Positions 15,288 through 21,893 of a DNA stretch of 21,987 nucleotides are shown one piece after another; position 1 is the first letter of the stretch, and each line of letters starts with the position of its first letter. The notes beneath the pieces are model-generated. The model saw nothing but the letters and a program-made list of their open reading frames with translations, did not search any database and was not told the DNA's origin. Source of the DNA: Bacillota bacterium (GTDB lineage Bacteria > Bacillota > Clostridia > Christensenellales > CAG-138); the NCBI GenBank assembly GCA_023409435.1, contig JAEYHP010000139.1, positions 1 through 21,987 on the forward strand, in the 5' to 3' direction. The position numbers and the translations under genes were made by a program.

Positions 15288-15377
15288 TTATTGCTCCGAA
15301 GCGGGCGGAATGCAGCCGTCCGGAAACTCGGGCGAGCAAACGGTTTCATCGAATACGATATCATCCTTTTTCCTCAT
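15288..15377 (-). CDS. Small 29-aa protein downstream of galactokinase
   Basis: An unrecognised small gene. A perfect AGGAGG (15386-15391) lies exactly eight bases before its ATG. The frame runs 29 codons to TAA, and a terminator follows 28 bp later. The peptide starts MRKKDD and continues with an acidic, proline-containing stretch holding two cysteines, C14 and C22 (TVCSPEFPDGCIPP). No membrane helix or signal peptide is seen. It lies 65 bp after the galactokinase stop on the same strand, with no terminator between, so it is probably co-transcribed. The spaced cysteines could form a disulfide or bind a metal, or the product could be a precursor peptide. No function can be assigned. The ribosome binding site and terminator are the main support. 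Confidence 0.55.
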   Translation of the reverse strand: MRKKDDIVFDETVCSPEFPDGCIPPASEQ

Positions 15378-15442
15378 GACAGATGCCTCCTAAATGATAT
15401 TGCTACCTTATAGATAACGCTGTTTTCAAAGGCTGAAACAAC

Positions 15443-16705
15443 TTACAGCACGCGCGCCATGCCGACTGCCCGGATACCGGAGACTGCGCAGGAACCTTCC
15501 CCAAACGCCGCGTCCATTCCAGCGCGGTAGGCTTCCAGCAAGTCCAGCGGTAACCACGCCTGTATGGTGCCCGCAAACCCGCCGCCATGCACCCGGAATG
15601 CGCCACGGCCCTGTAACAGATGCTCGCTTAGGCAAAGCGCCGCCGCCACCGGTTCCTGCTGCGGGTTTTCCGCAAGGTAGACGTTTTGCAGATACATGAA
15701 CGACGATTGTCCGCTTTCCCGCACCAGGGCCATAAAGCGCTCCACGTTCCCGTTCTTCAATGCGTTTGCCTGCTGTTCTACCCGTGCATGGTCCCGGAAG
15801 AAATGCGCCGCGCGCAAAAACGCGCGGTCCCCGCACTCTTTACGGATCTTGGCAGCGTTTTCATAAAGCGCCTCTTCCGTCACGTCCCGCAGGACCTCCC
15901 TGCCTAAAATCCGCGCCACGGCGCGCATTTCCACCGTTACCGCGCCGTACTCGCCCGTTAACCCTTCGTGGTTCCCGTGGGTATCCGTAATGCACAGCGC
16001 GTAGCCCTGCGTCGCAACGGGAATGGGTTCCACCACCGGCGAAAGCGGGTCTTTAAAATCCATACGCACAAACCCGCCCACGGCGCAGGCCATTTGGTCC
16101 ATCAGGCCGCAGGGTTTCCCGAAATATTCGTTTTCAGCATACCGGCTGATGATAGCGGCCTCCACTGGAGAGAGCCTGCCTTCGTTATACAGGTGGCTCT
16201 GTATGCAGCAGAGCAGCACCTCGAACGCCGCGCTGGAGGAAAGCCCGGACCCGCGCAGCACATCGGACACCATATATGCTTTAAATCCGCCTACGCGGTA
16301 ACCTTTTTCCCGCATGCCGTTGGCGACGCCCCGGATCAATGCCGCGGAGGTTTCCTTTTCCTGCTGTTTCATGGAAAGGTCTGAAATGTTCACCTGAATG
16401 CAGCCGAACCCTTCCGAATACAGCTCCACCGAGCCGTCCTCTGTGGGCGCCGCAGCGCACAGCATGTCCAGCTCCACCGCAGCCGCCAGCACCGCGCCGT
16501 GGTTGTGGTCCGTATGGTTACCGCCCACCTCGGTGCGGCCGGGCGCGGAAAACAAAAAGACATCCTGTTCCCCAAACAGCTTACAATACCCTGCCGCAAT
16601 GTTCGCGCAGCGCGCGCGCGCCGTGGGAATATCCGAGTAGACACGGGCAAGTTCGGTATCGAACGCGCCGTTTGTGATCTGTTCCGCTAGTCTGGATGCA
16701 AGCAT
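15443..16705 (-). CDS. galK: Galactokinase-family GHMP kinase
   Basis: 420 aa from the start used here. Galactokinase motif 1 appears as a variant, GRTEVGGNHTDHNHG (usual GRVNLIGEHTDYN). The ATP-binding GHMP motif is DVLRGSGLSSSAAFE and motif 3 is VHGGGFAGTIQAW. CGLMDQMACAVGG includes the catalytic aspartate region. It should phosphorylate galactose or a galactose-like sugar at C1 in the cytoplasm. The variant motif 1 is, from memory, shared by a clostridial subgroup, so substrate range may differ. An ATG 15 bases further upstream (16720) is in frame; the start at 16705 is preferred because GGGGGG lies seven bases before it and the protein then begins like its relatives. No galT or galE is beside it. 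A 29-codon gene follows on the same strand. Confidence 0.85.
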   Translation of the reverse strand: MLASRLAEQITNGAFDTELARVYSDIPTARARCANIAAGYCKLFGEQDVFLFSAPGRTEVGGNHTDHNHGAVLAAAVELDMLCAAAPTEDGSVELYSEGFGCIQVNISDLSMKQQEKETSAALIRGVANGMREKGYRVGGFKAYMVSDVLRGSGLSSSAAFEVLLCCIQSHLYNEGRLSPVEAAIISRYAENEYFGKPCGLMDQMACAVGGFVRMDFKDPLSPVVEPIPVATQGYALCITDTHGNHEGLTGEYGAVTVEMRAVARILGREVLRDVTEEALYENAAKIRKECGDRAFLRAAHFFRDHARVEQQANALKNGNVERFMALVRESGQSSFMYLQNVYLAENPQQEPVAAALCLSEHLLQGRGAFRVHGGGFAGTIQAWLPLDLLEAYRAGMDAAFGEGSCAVSGIRAVGMARVL

Positions 16706-16789
16706 TTGTACACCCCCCAATGGTTCCTATTGTACATGAATTTTACAGTTGCGCAAAGGGGGATTGCTAAGCAAAAACACATAAGAAAA

Positions 16790-16808
16790 GGCCGCACATT
16801 GTGCGGCC
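16790..16808 (-). terminator. Terminator upstream of galK, closing the SPFH transcript
   Basis: GGCCGCAC / GTGCGGCC (16790-16797 / 16801-16808) with a 3-nt loop, followed on the minus strand by TTTTCTTAT. It lies beyond the family 2 repeat, so an SPFH transcript ending here would carry that repeat in its 3' untranslated region. Confidence 0.65.
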
Positions 16809-16929
16809 CGAAAGGGTAAGTACGATTGAGGCTCTAACCCCACGGTTTGCAATGGTCACACATTTTGTGCTCCCTTGCTCACCGGGACTGTGCCTCGCTT
16901 CTCCCGCCACAGGCGGCGCTTGGCTGCGT

Positions 16930-17137
16930 CCCCCCAAACCTCCGTTTAGGGCCGTAAACAGCGGTACTCGGGGCTCTAAAACCGATTCATCGGATCGGTT
17001 TTTGCCTTTTGGGCAACGAGCCCGCTTCCCTGCGGGAAGCCCCTAAAAACCCATTTTGAAAATGCCCAGGTTTCAGGATAGGGATTCCAAAGGGACGTTA
17101 CGTCCCTTTGGTAGGGGTACGGGGGCAAAGCCCCCGT
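16930..17137 (-). repeat. Structured intergenic repeat, family 2, copy C (long form)
   Basis: On the minus strand this aligns with 20182-20313. The order is: hairpin ACGGGGGC/GCCCCCGT around CTTTG (17119-17137), a perfect 12-bp stem CCAAAGGGACGT/ACGTCCCTTTGG (17087-17111), GGAATCCCT, an ATGGGTT block, then TTAGGG ... CCCTAA and CGGAGGTTTGG. Between TTAGGG and CCCTAA this copy has an extra 89 bases (16952-17040) that fold on their own: GCTTCCC/GGGAAGC (17024-17040) and a three-way junction closed by GGGCTC/GAGCCC (16971-16976 / 17018-17023). No coding capacity is seen. Confidence 0.65.
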
Positions 17138-17149
17138 GATTAAACTCTG

Positions 17150-18034
17150 TCACTCCGTCGGAAGATCCACGCCGATCAGCGCGCCGCCGTCGCCCGTCTG
17201 CACGGTGGGCAGTTTGCCGTCCCACTTGTTGATGGTTTCATAGTCGATCAAAGTCTGGTTGAGGGATTCCGCGAGCTTGCGGTTGGCCTCGGCCTGCGCT
17301 TCCGCCTCAACGGCGATCTGCTTCGCCTTGGCTTCCGCTTCGATTACGGCGGCTTCCGCTGCGGCCTGTGCTGCGATGACCTGCTGCTTTGCGGTGGCTT
17401 CCGCGATAACGACCGCCTGCTCCTGCTCGGTGCGGGTCTTGATGAGGTTCTGCTCGGCTACCTGCTTCTGCTCGATGGCAGCGATGTACTCATCAGAGAA
17501 ATCCCAGTCGATGATGTTGAAATCCTCCACCACGATGCCGGAATTGGCGAGCTTCTCTTTCATATTGTTGTCGAGCTCCACAGAAACCGTGCTGCGGGCC
17601 GCAACGAGCGTGCTCGCGGTATATTCCGCGACGACGGCTTTCAATACTTCATGCACCGCGGGCACAAGAATTACGCTTTCATAGGCGTTGCCCACGTTGC
17701 GGTAGATGGTCTGGCTCATGCCCTTGTCAACGCGATAGTTGACCGCAAGCTTTGCAGAAACCGTCTGCAGGTCCTTGGAGAAGGCCTGGGTTTCGACCTC
17801 AAGCTTGACGATACGGTTGTTGATGAATATTACCTGCTGAGCAAAGGGGATTTTAAAATGCATGCCCTCCTGCAGCACGATATCGCTGACCCGGCCCAGC
17901 GTCATCACCACGCCCGTATGCCCGGCGGGCACCACGACGACGGCGCCCAGCACCACGGAAAGCACAATGATCGCGATGATCGCGGTCAGTACAACCTTAC
18001 CCCCGGCTACTTTTCCATCCTTGTTTTTAAACAT
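17150..18034 (-). CDS. SPFH/Band 7 (prohibitin-like) membrane protein
   Basis: 294 aa. An N-terminal membrane anchor (about 13-36, VVLTAIIAIIVLSVVLGAVVVV) is followed by the SPFH domain (VPAGHTGVVMTLGRVSDIVLQEGMHFKIPF through IDWDFSDEY, about 36-195). A long alanine/glutamate-rich coiled coil follows at about 195-265, then a short tail (INKWDGKLPTVQTGDGGALIGVD) of the kind seen in bacterial prohibitin homologs. These proteins build large ring-shaped membrane scaffolds, often linked to membrane quality control. Unlike stomatin operons there is no NfeD partner gene next to it. GGAGGAG lies shortly before the ATG. The gene stands alone, flanked by hairpin-rich gaps. Confidence 0.9.
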   Translation of the reverse strand: MFKNKDGKVAGGKVVLTAIIAIIVLSVVLGAVVVVPAGHTGVVMTLGRVSDIVLQEGMHFKIPFAQQVIFINNRIVKLEVETQAFSKDLQTVSAKLAVNYRVDKGMSQTIYRNVGNAYESVILVPAVHEVLKAVVAEYTASTLVAARSTVSVELDNNMKEKLANSGIVVEDFNIIDWDFSDEYIAAIEQKQVAEQNLIKTRTEQEQAVVIAEATAKQQVIAAQAAAEAAVIEAEAKAKQIAVEAEAQAEANRKLAESLNQTLIDYETINKWDGKLPTVQTGDGGALIGVDLPTE

Positions 18035-18317
18035 GCTGCTCCTCCATGTATAGTTTTACTATTTATAAAAAGCTAACGCTTTTTATTGTTCGCGAAGGCG
18101 AAATAAATTTGCCTGCGCTCCCGCTACTGCGCGGCACGTGCCGCTATCGCGTCACGATACTAATCTCGTTTCGAAAACGAGATTAGTATAAAAAGAACTA
18201 CAATGAGTATACCATAGTGCAGGGGCACGTGGAGAGACATAATATGGCATGGCCGCGGAACAGTTTTAACATTTTCGTGAACTCTTTTCGCGTTCGCGCG
18301 TAAGTACCCCGCCACGG
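18035..18317. other. Gene-free gap with several inverted repeats
   Basis: No gene is seen. It holds: TAAAAAGC/GCTTTTTA (18065-18072 / 18077-18084); a perfect 14-bp palindrome GCGGCACGTGCCGC (18131-18144); and a perfect 15-bp stem with 3-nt centre (18157-18171 / 18175-18189, core CTAATCTCG/CGAGATTAG). None of the larger ones is followed by a T-run, so they do not look like ordinary terminators. The minus-strand promoter of the SPFH gene should be here but was not identified. Confidence 0.6.
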
Positions 18318-18345
18318 TTGGCAAAACAGAAAAATCTGCTATACT
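18318..18345 (+). promoter_or_regulatory. Promoter of the flippase transcript
   Basis: TTGGCA (18318-18323), 16-bp spacer, TATACT (18340-18345). Transcription from here would start near 18352 and give a leader of about 195 nt before the flippase start. Confidence 0.6.
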
Positions 18346-18351
18346 TGAGGG

Positions 18352-18547
18352 TGCAGCAAGCCGCGTTAGAGCAACTGACGAAAAAATAGCGGGTGGATAT
18401 ACGAGAGATTATGCTGCCCCGCTAAGCCGAAGAAGCGCCGCGTAGCAGCGCTACGCGAAGCGGATAAGGCAACGCGGGTCGACATAAGATCTGTATAGAC
18501 GCCGGCTAGATTAACAAGCTGCTCAAGACGGGTAGAGGGGGCAATGC
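18352..18547 (+). ncRNA. Structured 5' leader of the flippase gene, class unknown
   Basis: A long untranslated leader with nested pairing. CGTTAG/CTGACG closes an AGCAA loop (18364-18380). CCCGC pairs with GCGGG (18418-18422 / 18474-18478), enclosing GCC/GGC (18426-18428 / 18468-18470). An 8-bp stem CGCGTAGC/GCTACGCG (18439-18446 / 18450-18457) lies inside. The A-rich single-stranded stretches between (CGAAGAAG, GATAA) are typical of RNA junctions. I do not recognise a known riboswitch consensus. It has no open frame with a ribosome binding site and no clear intrinsic terminator. A regulatory leader is possible but unproven. Confidence 0.4.
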
Positions 18548-20164
18548 ATGGAAAAAAGATCCTTTGTGCGCGGCGCGGTGATACTCGCGGTCGCCGGGCT
18601 GATTGTAAAATTCATCGGCGCAGTTTACCGCATTCCGTTAGCCAACATCGTCGGCATAGAGGCGATGTCCTATTACGATATCGTCTATCGTTACTACACC
18701 TGGCTTCTTGTTATTTCCTCGGCAGGCTTGCCGACCGCCATTTCCAAGCTCGTATCCGAACGCGTGACGCTCGGGGACTACCGCGGGGCGCGCGCGGTAT
18801 TTAAGACCGCGTTCCGGCTGCTTTTGATCATCGGCGTTGCGACCACGTTGATTATGTTTGCTGGCGCAGATGTGCTCGCTTCTATTTCCTATCCAGCCGA
18901 AGCAACGGCGGAAATTGCAAAGCAGGCGCTTTCCTTCCGCGCTTTAGCGCCCGCATTGCTGTTCGTTTCGCTCATGTGCGCCTACCGCGGTTACCTGCAG
19001 GGCATGCAGCAAATGGTGGGCACCGCCTTCTCCCAGGTTGCGGAGCAGCTGGGCAAACTCGCCATCGGCTTCACACTTGCCATTCGCTTTTTGCCGCAGG
19101 GGCCGGAATATGCAGCAATGGGCGCGCTGATTGGCGTGAGCGGTTCGGAATTGGTCGGCCTGCTCGTGATCTGGTTCTTTTACCTCCGCCGCAAAAAGGA
19201 ATTTGCGCTTCAAATCGCGGCCACGCCGCGCAGCAAGGAAAAGCCTTCTTTCAACTCCATCTCCAGGAAAATACTCGCCATTGCCGTGCCGGTCACGATC
19301 GGCGCTTCCGTCATGCCGGTGGTGGGCATCATAGACAGCGCGTTCATCATCCGCATACTGGAGGGCATCGGCTATACCGTGCAGGAGGCCGCCAAGTCGT
19401 ATTCGCTGTTGTATTCGTTCGTGACGCCCATCATCAACATGCCCGCCGTGCTGACCTCGGCGCTTGCCATGAGCCTTGTGCCCGCCATTTCCGCCTACAT
19501 GGCGAAGAAGGACGCAAAGCGGGTTCGTTCCGCCGGGCGCACGGGGCTCAAGCTTGCGTTGGTCATCGGCACGCCATGCGCCATTGGGCTCTTTGCGCTG
19601 GCGGAGCCGATATTGGGCATGCTTTTTAGCACCCTTACCCCGACTGAGCTGAAGCTGGCCGCAGAGCTTCTTCAGACGGCCTGCATCGGCGTGGTGTTCC
19701 TTTCCATCGTCCAGACGCTCACGGGCATCATACAGGGCCTGGGCAGGCCTACGGTGCCCGTCATCAACATGGTGTTCGGCGGGGTGCTGAAGGTCGTGAC
19801 CATGCTTGTTTTGATGCACATGCCGGAAATCAACATACAGGGCGCCGCGGTCTCCACGGTGGTGTGCTACGCCTCGGCGGGCATACTGGACATCGTCTAC
19901 CTGGTGCGCAAGACGGGCATGAAGCTGAACCTGTACGACGTGTTCGGCAAGCCCATCCTCTCCTCCGCTTTGATGGGTATACTCGTTATGTTCCTGTACC
20001 GCGCCATTTCGGGCCACGCGAGCGCCACGGTGGCGACGCTGGGTTCGGTGCTTGCAGGCGTAATGCTCTATGTTGTGCTGGCGGTGGTGCTGAAGATGTT
20101 CAGCGCGGAAGACCTGCAGTTTATCCCCGGCGGCAATCGGCTTAGAAAAGTGTTTCGGGTGTAA
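18548..20164 (+). CDS. MOP-superfamily lipid flippase (SpoVB/YabM-like)
   Basis: 538 aa with about 14 hydrophobic helices, the full size of polysaccharide-type flippases of the MVF/MOP superfamily. It begins SFVRGAVILAVAGLIVKFIGAVYRIPLANIVG, the signature opening of the SpoVB/YtgP/YabM group that flips lipid-linked cell-wall or spore-cortex precursors. Conserved ISKLVSER, YRGYLQGMQ and ITGIIQGLGRP segments are present. It lies just upstream of mazG and HU, matching the spoVT-yabM-yabN-(hup)-yabO-yabP region of Firmicutes, which supports a YabM/SpoVB identity. GAGGGGG lies six bases before the ATG; another ATG four bases upstream is out of frame. Spore-specific or general flippase activity cannot be separated by sequence. 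Confidence 0.88.
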   Translation: MEKRSFVRGAVILAVAGLIVKFIGAVYRIPLANIVGIEAMSYYDIVYRYYTWLLVISSAGLPTAISKLVSERVTLGDYRGARAVFKTAFRLLLIIGVATTLIMFAGADVLASISYPAEATAEIAKQALSFRALAPALLFVSLMCAYRGYLQGMQQMVGTAFSQVAEQLGKLAIGFTLAIRFLPQGPEYAAMGALIGVSGSELVGLLVIWFFYLRRKKEFALQIAATPRSKEKPSFNSISRKILAIAVPVTIGASVMPVVGIIDSAFIIRILEGIGYTVQEAAKSYSLLYSFVTPIINMPAVLTSALAMSLVPAISAYMAKKDAKRVRSAGRTGLKLALVIGTPCAIGLFALAEPILGMLFSTLTPTELKLAAELLQTACIGVVFLSIVQTLTGIIQGLGRPTVPVINMVFGGVLKVVTMLVLMHMPEINIQGAAVSTVVCYASAGILDIVYLVRKTGMKLNLYDVFGKPILSSALMGILVMFLYRAISGHASATVATLGSVLAGVMLYVVLAVVLKMFSAEDLQFIPGGNRLRKVFRV

Positions 20165-20181
20165 TCGACTTAGAATCTTTC

Positions 20182-20313
20182 TCAGGGGCTTTGCCCCTGA
20201 ACCCCACCCAAGGAACACGTCCCTTGGGAATCCCTTTCCGGAAACGTCCTAAATAATATGGGTTCTTAGGGTCGTTACGACCCTAAGCGGAGGTTTGGAG
20301 GCAGAGCCTCCAA
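20182..20313 (+). repeat. Structured intergenic repeat, family 2, copy D (short form)
   Basis: Four hairpins in a row: TCAGGGGC/GCCCCTGA around TTT (20182-20200); CCCAAGG/CCTTGGG (20207-20228); a perfect 11-bp stem CTTAGGGTCGT/ACGACCCTAAG (20265-20287); and TTGGAGGC/GCCTCCAA (20295-20313). It aligns with 16930-17137 on the opposite strand, except that copy C has 89 extra bases inside the third hairpin. Several stem differences between the copies are compensated on both arms. It fills the gap between the flippase and mazG genes and is probably transcribed with them. Confidence 0.65.
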
Positions 20314-20346
20314 CGTCCTTGTTGATAATCTTAAAGGAGTATTATA

Positions 20347-21792
20347 ATGCCCACGCTGACGATTGCCGCGCTTTCCACGCCGCAAACCATTTCCTGTGCA
20401 GTATTTGACGCCTGCAAAGGGGTGGACAAGCTGTATTTGCAAACGGCGCACACGCCCTGCGCGCTGCCCATCGTAGAGGCAGGGCTTGATTTTACGACGA
20501 TGGACGACCTGTACGAGCGCTGTGAGGACTTTGACGCGCTGCGGGAAGCGATAGCAGATCGGTTGCTTGCGGCGTGCGCGGAGGGCGACACGGTATACGC
20601 CGTGCCGGGGCGCGGCATGGGGGACGGATTGGTGCTGTTAAAGGAAAAAGCCGCGGCCGGGAATATCGCCGTACGCGTGCTGCCGGGGGTCTCGTATGCG
20701 CAGGCGGCGCTCGCGGAGGCGGGCATGGACTATGCGTCTTATGTCACTGCGGCGGCGAACACAATTGCAGAGCCGATCGACCCGAAGGTTCCGCTTGCTA
20801 TAGAGGAAGTGGATACGGTAATCCGCGCGGGCGAGGTCAAGCTGACGCTTGCGGAATATTACCCGGACGAGCATCCGGTGCTGCTTTGCACGATGACGAA
20901 AACGGGCGTCTATCAAACACGGACGGTCCCGCTTTATGAACTGGACAGGCAGGATGGGTTCTATGCGACAACGGTGCTGCTTGTTCCTCCTGCAGAATTT
21001 CTTTCGCTCACGCGATTCGGCTATGAGGAGCTTGCGGCGGTGATGCATACATTGCGCGCGCCGGGCGGCTGCCCGTGGGACCGGGAGCAGACGCATGAAA
21101 GCCTCAAAAAGACCATGATCGAGGAATGTTACGAGGTGCTCGACGCCATCGACCAGCACGACGACGCGGCGCTGTGCGAGGAGCTGGGGGACGTGCTGCT
21201 TCAAATTGTGTTCCATGCCGAGCTTGCCGCAGAGCAGCGGCGGTTTACCGGGCGGGACGTGACGACAGGCATCGTACGGAAGCTGATTTACCGGCATCCG
21301 CACGTATTCGGTACGGGCCGGGCAGATACGCCGGAAGCCGTAGTGGAAAAATGGGAGCAGCTCAAAAAGAAGGAGAAGCAGTTTTCCTCCCAGACGGAAG
21401 TGCTCCGGGCGGTACCCAAAAACCTTCCGGCGCTGATGCGGGCCTACAAGCTCCAGAAGAAGGCCGCGCAGGTAGGGTTCGATTGGAACGACGCACAGGA
21501 AGCGTTTTTAAAGCTGCCCGAAGAAACCGAAGAGTTGCGCCAGGCTATGGAGACAAACGCGAATGTGGCCGAGGAAATGGGAGATCTTTTGTTTGCGGCG
21601 GTCAATGTATGCAGGCTTTTGCACCTGGAACCGGAGGAAGTGCTGACATGTGCGAGCGAAAAATTCCTCTCCCGCTTTGCGCAGATGGAGGCGCTGGCGC
21701 TAAAAAACGGTCGTTCGTTGGATGCGATGACGCTCGAAGAGCAGGAAATGCTGTGGCAAGCTGTAAAAAGTGCCGAAAATAGGGAAAAATAA
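20347..21792 (+). CDS. mazG: MazG/YabN nucleoside triphosphate pyrophosphohydrolase
   Basis: 481 aa, the YabN two-domain architecture. Residues about 1-220 form a tetrapyrrole-methylase-like domain (LLPGVSYAQAALAEAGMDYAS type segment at RVLPGVSYAQAAL). From about 225 the MazG domain starts with RFGYEELAAVMHTLRAPGGCPWDREQTHESL. The Mg-binding EExxE...ExxD motif is intact at E259/E260/E263 with E279 and D282. A second, partner MazG half has EETEELRQAM...EEMGDLLFA. It hydrolyses (d)NTPs to NMP and pyrophosphate, cleaning the nucleotide pool. The usual PGDP loop of the methylase half reads PGRGMGDG, so S-adenosylmethionine binding is doubtful. AAAGGAG precedes the ATG. It lies between the flippase and HU, the normal clostridial order. 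Confidence 0.92.
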   Translation: MPTLTIAALSTPQTISCAVFDACKGVDKLYLQTAHTPCALPIVEAGLDFTTMDDLYERCEDFDALREAIADRLLAACAEGDTVYAVPGRGMGDGLVLLKEKAAAGNIAVRVLPGVSYAQAALAEAGMDYASYVTAAANTIAEPIDPKVPLAIEEVDTVIRAGEVKLTLAEYYPDEHPVLLCTMTKTGVYQTRTVPLYELDRQDGFYATTVLLVPPAEFLSLTRFGYEELAAVMHTLRAPGGCPWDREQTHESLKKTMIEECYEVLDAIDQHDDAALCEELGDVLLQIVFHAELAAEQRRFTGRDVTTGIVRKLIYRHPHVFGTGRADTPEAVVEKWEQLKKKEKQFSSQTEVLRAVPKNLPALMRAYKLQKKAAQVGFDWNDAQEAFLKLPEETEELRQAMETNANVAEEMGDLLFAAVNVCRLLHLEPEEVLTCASEKFLSRFAQMEALALKNGRSLDAMTLEEQEMLWQAVKSAENREK

Positions 21793-21804
21793 GGCCTAAG
21801 GGGC

Positions 21805-21833
21805 TTGTATATCGCCCAAAAGGCTGGTACAAT
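21805..21833 (+). promoter_or_regulatory. Promoter of the HU gene
   Basis: TTGTAT (21805-21810), 17-bp spacer, TACAAT (21828-21833), about 60 bp before the HU start and just past the mazG stop. HU can thus be expressed independently of mazG. Confidence 0.65.
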
Positions 21834-21893
21834 AGGTTTCGGCATAATAAAATGCTGAATGAACACTGAACATTTAAGGAGGATAATCCACTT

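Noticed and set aside
16930..17040. The multi-stem insert as a tRNA-like gene.
   Set aside because: It has a junction fold but no T-loop GTTCGA-type sequence, no anticodon arm of proper size and no 3' acceptor end.
16801..17046. 81-codon plus-strand frame upstream of the SPFH gene 3' end.
   Set aside because: Lies in and next to the family 2 repeat; proline/arginine-rich product with no ribosome binding site.
18944..20218. 424-codon minus-strand open frame opposite the flippase gene.
   Set aside because: Composition is extreme (H, R, Q, D) with no recognisable fold; it is the antisense of a membrane protein gene.
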